From contig NZ_FNPX01000001.1 in assembly GCF_900107415.1 (NCBI RefSeq), forward strand, positions 248,001 through 312,000: DNA of 64,000 nucleotides, read 5' to 3'. A program made the position numbers and the translations under genes. Every line of letters begins with the position of its first letter. The stretch's first letter is position 1. This DNA is from Jannaschia faecimaris. GTDB taxonomy: Bacteria; Pseudomonadota; Alphaproteobacteria; Rhodobacterales; Rhodobacteraceae. Shown in pieces: positions 35,383 through 44,740 of this stretch. The notes under the pieces are model-generated. The model searched no databases. It worked only from the letters and a program-made list of their open reading frames with translations, and had not been told where the DNA came from.

Positions 35383-35396
35383 TTGACCAAAGTCAA
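35383..35396. promoter_or_regulatory. FNR/DNR-like box upstream of cytochrome c gene
   Basis: TTGAC-CAAA-GTCAA is a perfect inverted repeat with N4 spacing, matching the FNR/DNR consensus layout TTGAT-N4-ATCAA with the DNR-type C/G change. It lies 67 nt upstream of the cytochrome c start, a normal activator distance. The adjacent Crp-like protein lacks the E-SR recognition helix, so an FnrL- or DNR-type protein from elsewhere is the better candidate. Confidence 0.5.
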
Positions 35397-35463
35397 GGAC
35401 CGCACCCATACCCCTGACCGAGGGTGAGGGCCGAGCAGACAGACAAGACAGATAAGGACGCCC

Positions 35464-35856
35464 ATGCGCACCCCCAGCCTCCTCGCCTTCGGCTTGATGA
35501 CCATTTCGGCCTGCGTGACCGAGAACGCCACTCCGACCGAGGCCGATATCGACGCGACCCGCGGGGCCGCCCTTTTCGCTCAGGATTGTGCCGCATGTCA
35601 CGGCGCGATGGGAACGGGCGTCATCGGGCCGGATCTAACGACACTTTCCAGCCGCAACGGTGGCGCCTTCCCCCGCGACCGCGTGATGGCGACAATCGAC
35701 GGGTTGGGCCGCCACGAGGAGGCAGGCGGGGTAATGCCCGAGTTCGGCGCAAACGGACTGGGCCCCACCGTCATCGTGGAGCACGACGGTCTTGGCACGC
35801 CGGTGCCTGCCGACCTTCTGGCGCTGACGGCCTTTCTGGAAGAAATCCAACGCTGA
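35464..35856 (+). CDS. Class I c-type cytochrome, putative lipoprotein
   Basis: 130 residues. The N-terminal signal ends at a lipobox-like TISAC (C17), so the mature protein may be lipid-anchored in the periplasm. The haem site is C42-A-A-C45-H46 (AQDCAACHGAMG), and the axial methionine is probably in GVMPEFGANGL. One haem, small size: an electron carrier for a periplasmic oxidoreductase or respiratory chain. ATAAGGA precedes the ATG. It is followed after 80 nt by a helicase gene and stands alone. Confidence 0.88.
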   Translation: MRTPSLLAFGLMTISACVTENATPTEADIDATRGAALFAQDCAACHGAMGTGVIGPDLTTLSSRNGGAFPRDRVMATIDGLGRHEEAGGVMPEFGANGLGPTVIVEHDGLGTPVPADLLALTAFLEEIQR

Positions 35857-35936
35857 CGGCCCTATACTTCCGCGCGCTATGGGCGTAAGGGCAGCCCCTT
35901 GCCGCCCCGACTGCGCGGCCACGAAAGGCCATTCCC

Positions 35937-37886
35937 ATGAAAAAAGCCCTCGCCGATGCGCTCGAGGCGCGTGGATACAACACGCTCACACCTGTTCAGG
36001 AAGCCGTCCTCGACCCCCAACTCGACGGGGTGGACATGCTCGTCTCTGCCCAGACCGGGTCCGGCAAGACGCTGGGCTTCGGCCTCGCCATTGCGCCCAC
36101 ACTGCTTGGTACCGCTGAGTCCTTTGCACAGGCCGGTCCGCCGCTCGCCCTTATCATCGCGCCCACGCGCGAACTGGCGATGCAGGTCAAGCGCGAACTC
36201 TCCTGGCTTTATGAAAAAGCCGGTGCCGTTCTGGCCTCGACCGTCGGCGGCATGGACATGCGTGACGAACGCCGGTCGTTGGACCGCGGCGCACACATCG
36301 TCGTCTCCACGCCCGGCCGCCTGCGCGACCACATCGCACGCGGCTCCATCGACCTGAGCGAGATTCGCGCCGTCGTTCTGGACGAGGCGGACGAGATGCT
36401 GGACCTGGGCTTCCGCGAGGATCTGGAATTCATTCTGGGTGAATGCCCCGAAGCGCGGCAAACCCTTCTTTTCTCCGCCACCGTTCCCGCCGCGATCGCC
36501 AAGCTGGCCGAATCCTATCAGCAGGATGCCGTTCGCGTTGCGACCGTAAATCCCAAGGAACAGCACGCAGACATCGAATACACCGCCCTCGAAGTCGGCC
36601 CGCGCGACGGCGAGAACGCGATCATCAATGTCCTGCGCTTTCACGAGGCACCCAACGCCATCGTCTTTTGCAACACCCGCGCCATGGTCAACCGCCTGAC
36701 GACCCGGCTGTCGAACCGGGGGTTCTCCGTCGTCGCCCTGTCCGGGGAGCTGAGCCAAGCCGAACGGACGCACGCGTTGCAAGCCATGCGCGACGGACGC
36801 GCGCGCGTCTGCGTCGCCACCGATGTGGCCGCGCGCGGTATCGACCTGCCAAATCTGGACCTTGTGATCCACGCAGAATTGCCGACCGGGTCCGACACGC
36901 TGCTTCACCGCTCGGGTCGCACGGGCCGTGCCGGACGCAAGGGCGTCAGCGCCCTGATCGTGCCCCCCGCCGCCAAGAAGAAGGCGCAACGCCTTCTGGG
37001 CTGGGCCAAGCTTTCGTCCACTTGGGCCCCTGCCCCCGGTGCCGACGAGGTACGCGAGAAGGACCGGGAACGGCTGCTGGCCGATCCCGCTTGGTTCGAG
37101 GACATTTCCGAAAGCGAATCGCCCACCGTGGTCGAACTGACTGCGCGCTTCAGCCCGGAACAGCTCGCCGCGGCCTATCTGCGCCTCAAGGCCGAACGGC
37201 AGACCGCGCCCGAAGACCTCTCCGACATCAAGTCAGCACCGCCCGAAAAGGCCCGCCAGGAATTCGGCCCGTCCGTGTGGTTTGCCATTCAAGGCGGTCG
37301 TCAGGCCCACCAGGACCCGCGCCGCCTGTTGCCGATGCTGTGCAAGGTTGGCGGCCTGACCCGCGACGACATCGGCGCGATCCGCATCCGTGACGACGAA
37401 AGCTTCTTTCAGATCGCCGAGGCGCGGGCCGAAGGTTTCGTCAAATCGCTCGGCTCCGACATGGTGGGCGAAGACGGCCTGACCATCCGCCGCTCCGATG
37501 CCCCCCCGGCGCAAGGGTACACGCCGGGCGGCAAGCCCGGTGGTGGCTACAAGGGCAACAAACCTCGCGGTGACACGCCGCAGGGCGAGCGCCCCGCATG
37601 GAAAGACAAGAAAGAGGGCGCGGGTAAGCCCGAGCATCCCAACGCCAAGCCGCGCAAACCGCATTTCGATCGTCCGGAGGGTGTCGTCGAAGACTATAAG
37701 CGGCCGTCCAAACCCGGCGGCAAGCCAAGCGGTAAACCCGGCAAACCAGGTGCGAAGCCCTATCAGGGCAAGCCCGGCGGCAAACCCGCGTTCAAGGGTA
37801 AGGGTCCCAAGCCGGGCGGTGCGCCGGCGACGGCCAAGCCCAACAGCAAGAAGAACAAGGCCCGCGCCGCCGCCAAGAAGGACTGA
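35937..37886 (+). CDS. DEAD-box RNA helicase with DbpA-like C-terminal domain
   Basis: 649 residues. Motifs in order: AQTGSGKT (I), PTRELA (Ia), DEADEMLDLGF (II), SAT (III), FCNTRAMVNRL, ATDVAARGIDLP (V), HRSGRTGRAG (VI). Around residues 430-540 there is a DbpA/DeaD-type RNA-binding fold (GAIRIRDDESFFQIAEARAEGFVKSL), then a Gly/Pro/Lys-rich basic tail (about 545-649). It acts on structured RNA, with ribosome assembly or cold adaptation the usual role of this subgroup. ATG 35937 is near the typical family N-terminus (KKALADALEARGYNTLTPVQEAVL). Confidence 0.93.
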   Translation: MKKALADALEARGYNTLTPVQEAVLDPQLDGVDMLVSAQTGSGKTLGFGLAIAPTLLGTAESFAQAGPPLALIIAPTRELAMQVKRELSWLYEKAGAVLASTVGGMDMRDERRSLDRGAHIVVSTPGRLRDHIARGSIDLSEIRAVVLDEADEMLDLGFREDLEFILGECPEARQTLLFSATVPAAIAKLAESYQQDAVRVATVNPKEQHADIEYTALEVGPRDGENAIINVLRFHEAPNAIVFCNTRAMVNRLTTRLSNRGFSVVALSGELSQAERTHALQAMRDGRARVCVATDVAARGIDLPNLDLVIHAELPTGSDTLLHRSGRTGRAGRKGVSALIVPPAAKKKAQRLLGWAKLSSTWAPAPGADEVREKDRERLLADPAWFEDISESESPTVVELTARFSPEQLAAAYLRLKAERQTAPEDLSDIKSAPPEKARQEFGPSVWFAIQGGRQAHQDPRRLLPMLCKVGGLTRDDIGAIRIRDDESFFQIAEARAEGFVKSLGSDMVGEDGLTIRRSDAPPAQGYTPGGKPGGGYKGNKPRGDTPQGERPAWKDKKEGAGKPEHPNAKPRKPHFDRPEGVVEDYKRPSKPGGKPSGKPGKPGAKPYQGKPGGKPAFKGKGPKPGGAPATAKPNSKKNKARAAAKKD

Positions 37887-37898
37887 CGCTGGAGCACC

Positions 37899-37928
37899 GC
37901 GAACCTGCTCCTCGTCGGGCAGGTTCGC
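37899..37928. terminator. Hairpin between convergent genes
   Basis: A perfect 10-bp stem GCGAACCTGC/GCAGGTTCGC with a 10-nt loop lies between the helicase stop and the stop of the convergent winged-helix gene. There is no U-tract on either strand, so it may block or stabilise transcripts from both sides. Confidence 0.5.
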
Positions 37929-37933
37929 CTGCG

Positions 37934-38665
37934 TCAACTCATCCGGATGACCTTGGGATCCAGGGCCAGAACATAACCCTGCCGCGTGATGTTGCGGATC
38001 AGGAGGTGGGTGACGATCTGGTTGCCCAGCGCATCGCGCAGTCTCTTGATGCGGGTCGCGCCCGCCGCTTCCTCGCACTCGATCTCGGGCCTGCCCGAGA
38101 TCATCGATTCGATCTGCACACCCGTCAGCATGTCACCGTCCAGCCGCGCCTCGGCCAGAACGGCCAGCGTCTCCATCGCAGCATCGGTCAGCTTCAACTC
38201 GATATCGTTGAGCATTACGGCATTCTCGGCCCGCGCCAGGATCAGTGACGTCACCTGGATGCCCGATCGCTCAATCTCGCCCATGCGCCGGTTGAGCGTC
38301 ACGATCGCCACCAAAAGCACCATGCAGGCAACGAGCAGGGCCGTGGCGAACACCAGAAGCACGAAGATGATCGTCCGGTAACTGGCCAGAACGTCGGAAA
38401 ACGCCGTGCCCGACTGCGCCAGAACTTCAAGAAGTCCGATCTCGGCCGGGGCGGTCAGGTCGGATTCGACGAACAACTGCTCGACCCGCGCGTTGAACGC
38501 GTTGGCATCGGGCAGGGTCGCAAACAGGAAGACCGCCGCCGCCAGCAGGATCAGGACGATGGCCGCAATGCCCAGCCCGACGACCTTGGCCGAGGCTGCG
38601 CGCGTTTCAGTAACGGAGGAAGTATTCGCCGGCACTTGCTTTCCTTCGCTGGAGTCCGTCGTCAT
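37934..38665 (-). CDS. Membrane protein with C-terminal OmpR-type winged helix
   Basis: 243 residues. Two membrane helices (28-50 and 99-122) enclose a short periplasmic loop, leaving the C-terminus in the cytoplasm. Residues about 151-240 look like an OmpR/PhoB winged helix: ELKLTDAAMETLAVLAEA, then TRIKRLRDALGNQIVTHLLIRNITRQGYVLAL, with the GYVL turn of the wing. This is the reverse of ToxR/CadC, where the DNA-binding domain precedes the membrane segment. Function unknown; a membrane-tethered transcription regulator is inferred. Its start overlaps the small secreted-protein gene by about 59 nt. Confidence 0.7.
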   Translation of the reverse strand: MTTDSSEGKQVPANTSSVTETRAASAKVVGLGIAAIVLILLAAAVFLFATLPDANAFNARVEQLFVESDLTAPAEIGLLEVLAQSGTAFSDVLASYRTIIFVLLVFATALLVACMVLLVAIVTLNRRMGEIERSGIQVTSLILARAENAVMLNDIELKLTDAAMETLAVLAEARLDGDMLTGVQIESMISGRPEIECEEAAGATRIKRLRDALGNQIVTHLLIRNITRQGYVLALDPKVIRMS

Positions 38666-38885
38666 CGAAGACCGACATTACCTGCAGCAATTGCCACCCG
38701 TCGCCAAGGCGCGCGCGCAAAGTATCCGCAGCAGACTGAGGGTCACAAGCCGATGGCCGGAGCTCGATGACGCCGTAATGAAGCTGCAAAGGGTTGTCCT
38801 GCTTTGCCTTGTAATCAGCATAGCAAGCCGCCGATGCGGGTCCGGCCAGCAGCAGCGCCAGCATGAAGGGGAGTGCATGTTTCAT
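38607..38885 (-). CDS. Small secreted protein of unknown function
   Basis: From ATG 38885 the product has 92 residues, with a clear signal peptide (KHALPFMLALLLAGPASA) and an Ala-Cys start to the mature chain. The mature part has two cysteines (ACYADYK and SACDPQSA), which could form a disulfide. I recognise no family. An alternative GTG/ATG 6 codons upstream would give MSHEWRMKH. It lies just upstream of the membrane winged-helix gene in the same direction and overlaps its start, so co-transcription is likely. Confidence 0.65.
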   Translation of the reverse strand: MKHALPFMLALLLAGPASAACYADYKAKQDNPLQLHYGVIELRPSACDPQSAADTLRARLGDGWQLLQVMSVFDDDGLQRRKASAGEYFLRY

Positions 38886-39022
38886 GCGCCATTCATGCGA
38901 CACCCATTCGCGTCAGGCAATGACACAGGTGCCGCTATCGCATGACATCGCCCGGTCATTGAGCATCAGACGGCCCGAAACGCAGGCTCGGAGCATCCCG
39001 AGACAGCCAGAGGAGTTCCGTT

Positions 39023-39502
39023 ATGTTCCGCACCATCCTTGCCGCCACGCTATCCGCCGCGATTGCCCTCCCCCTGACGACAGCACCCGCCACCGCGCAT
39101 GATATCGGCTATGCCCACCGCCACGACCGCGGGAGCAATGCAGGCCCCGCCATCGCGATTCTGGGCGGTCTGGCCGCACTCTACCTGCTCAAGCGGCAAT
39201 CGGACCGACGGGATGACAAGCGTCGCGCCGCGCCCGCCCCCGTGCGCCGCGATGACATTTATCGCCCGCCGCGCCGCGATAGCCGCCGCGTCCTGCCCGA
39301 TAATTGCTTTCGCAGGCTCGAAACCCGCCGGGGTGAAGTCCGCGGCTATGGCGCGCGCTGCATGCAGCGCTCAGTCGCACGGCCAGGCAGCCTTCCACCG
39401 GAATGCATCCGGCAGGTCCGCACCGATCGCGGCACCCGAAACCTCTACACCGCGCGCTGCATGCGGCGGGCTGGCTGGACCTCCCGCACCGCGCGGCGTT
39501 GA
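39023..39502 (+). CDS. Small secreted or membrane-anchored basic protein, unknown function
   Basis: 159 residues. Signal-like N-terminus (TILAATLSAAIALPLTTAPATAH), a second hydrophobic segment (GPAIAILGGLAALYLL, 45-60), then an Arg-rich tail with CFRRLETRRGEVRGYGARCMQR and a related second copy ECIRQVRTDRGTRNLYTARCMRR. The two copies suggest an internal repeat of about 35 residues with paired cysteines. AGAGGAG precedes the ATG. Function unknown; no family recognised. Confidence 0.7.
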   Translation: MFRTILAATLSAAIALPLTTAPATAHDIGYAHRHDRGSNAGPAIAILGGLAALYLLKRQSDRRDDKRRAAPAPVRRDDIYRPPRRDSRRVLPDNCFRRLETRRGEVRGYGARCMQRSVARPGSLPPECIRQVRTDRGTRNLYTARCMRRAGWTSRTARR

Positions 39503-39533
39503 CGCTCTGACGGGGGAACGACAGGGTCGCACG

Positions 39534-40166
39534 ATGAAACGAACAGCGCCGAGCACCGCATCACCCGACTTTACCCACGAGCGCGCCGCCCTTGACCGCG
39601 GGGCGCGCTGCGTCGTCGGACTGGACGAGGTGGGCCGCGGCCCCTGGGCCGGGCCCGTCGTTGCCTGCGCCGCCCGCCTTGTCGGCGATGCCCCGCCCGG
39701 ACTGAACGATTCCAAGAAGCTGACAGCGGTACGCCGGGAGGCCATGGTCCCGCTTTTGTTGACCTGTTGCGAGGTCGGATTCGGCGAAGCGTCGGTCGAG
39801 GAGATCGACACCCTCAACATCCGGCAGGCCACGCATCTGGCGATGCGGCGCGCGGTGGCCGCGCTGCCACAAGCTCCGGACTATCTCCTGATCGACGGAA
39901 ACGACTGCCCCGCCTGGGTGGATTGTCCACGAGAACTGCTGATCAAGGGCGATGGGCGCTCATTGTCCATCGCGGCGGCTTCAGTTCTGGCAAAAACAAG
40001 GCGAGATCAAGGCATGGTGTCGCTGGCGCAACAACACCCCGGCTACGGCTGGGAGAGCAACGCCGGCTACGGCACAAAGTCACACCAGGACGGTCTCGCA
40101 AAACTGGGCGTGACACTACATCATAGGCGCTCCTTTGCACCCATACGCAAGATGTTGTGCCAATAG
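39534..40166 (+). CDS. rnhB: Ribonuclease HII
   Basis: 210 residues. RNase HII motifs: VVGLDEVGRGPWAGPVVACA with the first catalytic Asp and Glu, NDSKKLTAVRREAM, DYLLIDGND with the third Asp, and IKGDGRSLSIAAASVLAKTRRD with the fourth. It removes RNA primers and single ribonucleotides from DNA. Start ATG 39534 gives the usual length. It precedes ccrM in the same direction with 115 nt between, an order also seen in other alphaproteobacteria. Confidence 0.95.
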   Translation: MKRTAPSTASPDFTHERAALDRGARCVVGLDEVGRGPWAGPVVACAARLVGDAPPGLNDSKKLTAVRREAMVPLLLTCCEVGFGEASVEEIDTLNIRQATHLAMRRAVAALPQAPDYLLIDGNDCPAWVDCPRELLIKGDGRSLSIAAASVLAKTRRDQGMVSLAQQHPGYGWESNAGYGTKSHQDGLAKLGVTLHHRRSFAPIRKMLCQ

Positions 40167-40227
40167 GACTGCCTTATTCTTGCCCCATCCGACCCATGGA
40201 CGGTTAATCGCCGTCCCGTCATGTTGA

Positions 40228-41388
<1,161 letters not shown>

Positions 41389-41409
41389 CGTCGCGACCAA
41401 CTTACCGCC

Positions 41410-41440
41410 TGCGGTCCCTGTCCAATGTCCGGGGACCGCA
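41410..41440 (+). terminator. First hairpin after ccrM
   Basis: TGCGGTCCC/GGGACCGCA forms a 9-bp stem with a 13-nt loop, 22 nt after the stop. There is no U-tract. It precedes the stronger terminator at 41445-41484. Confidence 0.5.
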
Positions 41441-41444
41441 ACTT

Positions 41445-41484
41445 AACCCCTGTTCCCGCTTGTCGGGTTCAGGGGTTCTTTTTT
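41445..41484 (+). terminator. Rho-independent terminator of ccrM
   Basis: The stem AACCCCTG/CAGGGGTT continues inward as CCCG/CGGG and is followed by CTTTTTT on the plus strand. It lies 57 nt after the ccrM stop. Confidence 0.85.
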
Positions 41485-41515
41485 GCAGCAAATCCAACGC
41501 GCCGGTTGCGGCAAA

Positions 41516-41546
41516 CGAAAAACGCGCCCCCGAAGGGACGCGCTTT
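41516..41546 (-). terminator. Rho-independent terminator of the small secreted protein gene
   Basis: On the minus strand, AAAGCGCGTCCC pairs with GGGGCGCGTTT around a TTCG tetraloop and is followed by a T-rich run. It lies 35 nt after the stop of the gene at 41581-41760 and is back-to-back with the ccrM terminator. Confidence 0.8.
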
Positions 41547-41580
41547 CCAAAGAATCGGTTGGTTCGTCGCTTTGCTTGGA

Positions 41581-41760
41581 TCAGTCCGAAGCAGCGGCGG
41601 CCAGCAGGATGATCGCCAGGATCGGAACAATGATGCCAGCGGACGAGGACGAGGTGTCCTCGACGATGACAACGGGCTCGACCGGGGCCGGAGCGGGGTT
41701 GCCAGCGAAAGCGGCGGTGGAAGCGAACGTCAGAGCGGTCGCGAGAGCGAGTTTCTTCAT
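41581..41760 (-). CDS. 59-residue secreted or membrane miniprotein
   Basis: ATG 41760 follows GGAGG at good spacing. The N-terminus is a signal peptide (KKLALATALTFASTAAFA), then a Pro-rich spacer (GNPAPAPVEPVV) with acid residues, then a C-terminal hydrophobic segment (AGIIVPILAIILLAAAAS). It may stay as a membrane miniprotein. Such proteins are common in Rhodobacteraceae and sometimes mislabelled ferrochelatase; no enzymatic motif is present. Good ribosome site and a terminator support it as a real single gene. Confidence 0.75.
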   Translation of the reverse strand: MKKLALATALTFASTAAFAGNPAPAPVEPVVIVEDTSSSSAGIIVPILAIILLAAAASD

Positions 41761-41913
41761 AGTAGTATCCTCCAAGATACGCCATTATGTGAGGGGACAG
41801 CTGCCACACAATATGACACCCAAGACTGTACCTCGTCTTATTCGTTAAACAGCTATGACATGGCTTTGCAACGATTCCAGCATGCAGCGACAACAGCTTT
41901 CGCTAAAATTTCG

Positions 41914-42501
41914 TCAAATTAGCAACACCTGTGTACCCACCTGGGTCATCCCGAAAACCTCGGCGATGTGTTCATTATAGAGGCCAATGCAGCCAGAGGA
42001 AGACTTTCGCCCGATCTTGCGCGTGTCGTGGGTTCCGTGAATCCGGTAATAGGTCCACGACAGGTACAGGGCGTGCGTGCCTAAGGGATTTTCGGGGCCC
42101 GGCCCCACGACGGCAGGCCATTCCGGATTGCGGCGAAGCATGTTCGGCGTCGGCCGCCAAGTCGGTCCCACGACTTTGCGCACAACACTGGTGCGACCGC
42201 GACGCGTCAGATCCTCGGACTGCGGCACCGAGGAGGGGTACAGGTGATAGTCCCCTGATTCTTCCCACATGTGCAGCGCGCGACTTTCTATATCCACAAG
42301 GATCGCGCCGTTGGAGAGGTTCGAGAAATGCGACCGCCAGTCACGCGCACGAAAGCTGGATGTGTTCCGACGCGTCGTACTCGAAAGTGCCTGTTCCATT
42401 TGCACCGAATCAGGAAGTGTCTGGGCAGCAGCGGGCAGCATCAAGGTGGACGCAGCGGCGGCTCCGGTCGCAAGAAAAGCTCGACGATCAATAGGATGCA
42501 T
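41914..42501 (-). CDS. L,D-transpeptidase (YkuD), twin-arginine-like signal
   Basis: 195 residues from ATG 42501, with CAGGAGA upstream. The N-terminus DRRAFLATGAAAASTLMLPAAAQ resembles a Tat/Sec signal, so it is exported. The YkuD catalytic core is YYRIHGTHDTRKIGRKSSSGCIGL: His in HGTHD and Cys in SGCIGL. The Arg usual after the Cys (GCIRL) is Gly here, a difference found in a family subset. It crosslinks peptidoglycan by 3-3 bonds or attaches proteins. The next-but-one gene encodes a second YkuD protein. Confidence 0.9.
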   Translation of the reverse strand: MHPIDRRAFLATGAAAASTLMLPAAAQTLPDSVQMEQALSSTTRRNTSSFRARDWRSHFSNLSNGAILVDIESRALHMWEESGDYHLYPSSVPQSEDLTRRGRTSVVRKVVGPTWRPTPNMLRRNPEWPAVVGPGPENPLGTHALYLSWTYYRIHGTHDTRKIGRKSSSGCIGLYNEHIAEVFGMTQVGTQVLLI

Positions 42502-42706
42502 GGGACTCTCCTGCGGTTTTCTGTCCAGCCGGGATCGTAAGAACCGCCCTGGCCGAACTATCGGCATGAACAATTATTTCATCCTACATGCGAAACCCGC
42601 AACACCCCGCAAAAGTTCGCCTAAAACAGAATGTCCATGGCATTTGCGTCCCCACTTGCTCCGTTATAGTCACGGAGAACCGCTCAAAGACCCTGGGGAC
42701 TTGCTA

Positions 42707-43216
42707 ATGAATCGCCGTTTTGCCTTGATCCTGCTCGGCTCCACCGTTTTGGCGGCCTGTGCACCGCCACCGCCGCAGCTTGGCCCCGATGGTCGACCGC
42801 TCCCGAAACTCTACCGGATTTCCAGCGCAGATGCCCGTCGCATTCCGTTCCGGGCGCTCGACGCCGTGAATGCGCTGCGTCAGGGGGCCGGTGCCCGGCC
42901 GCTGGAACTGGACAGCAAATTGTCCGCAGCCGCCGAAACCCATGCCCGCGACATGTCGTTGCAAAATCGTCCCTGGCACTTCGGGTCCGACGGCTCATCA
43001 CCGATCGACCGGGCTCGGCGCGTGGGATTCGACGGGCAGCTTCTGGGCGAGACACTCTCGGAAACCTACGAAACCGAGCTTGAAACCGTGGCCGCGTGGC
43101 TTCAGGAACCCGGGCCGCGCCGCGTCCTGCTCGACCCGGAGGCCCGCCGCATGGGCTTCGCTTTCTACCAAGAGCGCAACGGCAAGATCTGGTACACGCT
43201 GAACGTGGGCACCTGA
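42707..43216 (+). CDS. CAP (SCP/PR1)-domain lipoprotein
   Basis: 169 residues from ATG 42707. Lipoprotein signal with lipobox VLAAC (C19). The CAP domain reads FRALDAVNALRQGAGARPLELDSKLSAAAETHARDMS, then NRPWHFGSDGSSPIDRARRVGF and LGETLSETY; the H and E residues that form the CAP cleft are visible. The family binds lipids or has wall-related roles in bacteria, unresolved here. It lies between two L,D-transpeptidase genes, which supports a cell-envelope role. Confidence 0.85.
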   Translation: MNRRFALILLGSTVLAACAPPPPQLGPDGRPLPKLYRISSADARRIPFRALDAVNALRQGAGARPLELDSKLSAAAETHARDMSLQNRPWHFGSDGSSPIDRARRVGFDGQLLGETLSETYETELETVAAWLQEPGPRRVLLDPEARRMGFAFYQERNGKIWYTLNVGT

Positions 43217-43281
43217 TCAAGCTTCTCATATTAATAGAAAAACGGGGACAGCGGGGGCCCGGTGGTGCCCGCGGCGCTTGA

Positions 43282-43788
43282 TCAGGCGAAGATATCGACC
43301 GGCACGCCGTTCTGTACCATTGCATAGATCAGCTTCATCTCGCGGTTTGTCACCGCCACGCAGCCGGCAGTCCAGTCCTTGCCGCGGCCGCGGCGCTTAT
43401 CGCCCCAACCGTGGATAAAGATGTCACCGCCCGGCTTCTTGCCCATGGCTTCGGCATAGGCGCGATCTTCCGCGTTCGGATAATCGATCCCGACCGAAAG
43501 ATAGAAATCTGAATTCGGGTTGCGCCGGTCGATATGATACCGGCCTTCCGGCGTCTTGCCATCGCCCTCGAACTGCTTGGGGCCCTCGGCAGTAAAGCCC
43601 AGTTGAACCTCATAGGGCTCCAGAAGGACGTTGTGGTGAAACAGGTACATCGCCCGGTTCGACTTCTGGATTTCGACCCGCGTGACCTGCGGCCCGCGGT
43701 AGGTCATGAACTTGGTTCCGCATCCCATGGCGAATGCTGCCGAACCGAGGGTAAGCGAAAGCGCGCCCCGACGGGTGAATTTTTCCAT
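43282..43788 (-). CDS. L,D-transpeptidase (YkuD), putative lipoprotein
   Basis: 168 residues from ATG 43788. A signal peptide ends at AFAMGCG, a lipobox-like site (Cys22), so it may be lipid-anchored. The catalytic core is DIFIHGWGDKRRGRGKDWTAGCVAVTN, with His in IHGWG and Cys in TAGCVAV. The residue after GC is V and the usual Ser/His-Gly is TAG, as in the ErfK-like subgroup. It probably crosslinks peptidoglycan. It converges on the CAP lipoprotein gene. Confidence 0.9.
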   Translation of the reverse strand: MEKFTRRGALSLTLGSAAFAMGCGTKFMTYRGPQVTRVEIQKSNRAMYLFHHNVLLEPYEVQLGFTAEGPKQFEGDGKTPEGRYHIDRRNPNSDFYLSVGIDYPNAEDRAYAEAMGKKPGGDIFIHGWGDKRRGRGKDWTAGCVAVTNREMKLIYAMVQNGVPVDIFA

Positions 43789-43861
43789 ATCTGCCTGCCT
43801 GCACTCTGACGTTGCACTGTTTGGAACCTGCATAGCGCAGAATCACGCCTATCGGAACGGC

Positions 43862-44740
43862 TCACGTTTTCGTGATGACCCCGTCGCGGTCACGCCGCAA
43901 CAGGTCCGTCAACCCGGCACGATAGTCAGGGTACAGCAACTCGACCCCCAGATCCGTCTTGATCCTGTCGTTCCGAACTCGCTTTGACTCGGCATAGAAG
44001 CTGCGCGCCATAGGGGTCATCTCCGCCGCTTCAAAATCCTCCTCAGGCGGCAATGGCTGGCCCAGCAGTTCCGCTGCGTATCCGATCACGTCCTGCGGCG
44101 GGGCCGGGTCGTCGTCGCACAGGTTGTAGATGGCCCCCGCATCGGGCCGCGCAATGCTGGCCGCAAGGACCTGTGCAATGTCTTCCACGTGGATGCGACT
44201 GAAGACCTGCCCCGGCTTCACGATCCGCCGCGCCGTTCCGTTGCGGACCTTGGCGAATGGCCCCCGCCCCGGACCATAGATTCCTGCCAGCCGGAAGACA
44301 TGTAACGGCGCGCCGGTTCTGGCGGCCAGCGCCTGCCACGCCGCCTCGGCCTCGACCCGCCATTTGCCCCGCCGCGTGGTCGGTGTCAGCGGGGTCTCCT
44401 CATCGATCCAACCGCCCGCATGGTCGCCATAGACGCCCGTGGTCGACAGGTACCCAACCCAGTCCATCCGGCCCAAATTCGTCTCTAGTAAGTGCAAATA
44501 AGCCCGTAGAATCGGATCCCCCGCCTCGTCTGGCCCGGCGGAGATCAGCACATGCGTCGCCCGCGCCATCCCGTCGTCCAGCGCCTCTCCGAAGATCACC
44601 GGCTCCACGCCCTCGCCACGCAACGTGTCCGCCTTTTCCGCCGATCGGGTCGTGCCGATCACCGTCCAACCCTCAGCCAACAACAGAGGCGTCAGGGCAC
44701 GCGCAGAATAGCCATGCCCGAAACTCAGCAACGTTTTCAT
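43862..44740 (-). CDS. YeeZ-like SDR family protein
   Basis: 292 residues. N-terminal nucleotide-binding loop [13 protein letters not shown], then [16 protein letters not shown] and [14 protein letters not shown], matching the atypical extended SDR subfamily of YeeZ. The Tyr-xxx-Lys pair is absent; the Tyr of GVYG is present. Reaction unknown. It is the last gene of a minus-strand operon that begins with the GOGAT genes or mtgA, and its start overlaps the queG stop by 4 nt. Confidence 0.83.
   Translation of the reverse strand: MKTLLSFGHGYSARALTPLLLAEGWTVIGTTRSAEKADTLRGEGVEPVIFGEALDDGMARATHVLISAGPDEAGDPILRAYLHLLETNLGRMDWVGYLSTTGVYGDHAGGWIDEETPLTPTTRRGKWRVEAEAAWQALAARTGAPLHVFRLAGIYGPGRGPFAKVRNGTARRIVKPGQVFSRIHVEDIAQVLAASIARPDAGAIYNLCDDDPAPPQDVIGYAAELLGQPLPPEEDFEAAEMTPMARSFYAESKRVRNDRIKTDLGVELLYPDYRAGLTDLLRRDRDGVITKT

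Larger units (their letters stand above)
34908..35463. other. 556-nt divergent intergenic region
   Basis: No coding frame is supported. It lies between the divergent second Crp-like gene and the cytochrome c gene. It holds an inverted repeat with 8-bp arms (35132-35164) and an FNR/DNR-like box (35383-35396). An sRNA cannot be excluded around 35090-35170, but no terminator with a U-tract was recognised. Confidence 0.5.

Noticed and set aside
35197-35601. 134-codon minus-strand frame before the cytochrome c gene
   Set aside because: It overlaps the cytochrome c gene start antisense and is Gly/Arg-rich without a motif.
43217-43281. GC-rich hairpin between the CAP and L,D-transpeptidase genes as a terminator
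   Set aside because: A stem of GCGGGC/GCCCCCGC type can be drawn, but the T-run is separated from it by several C/G bases, so the evidence is too weak.
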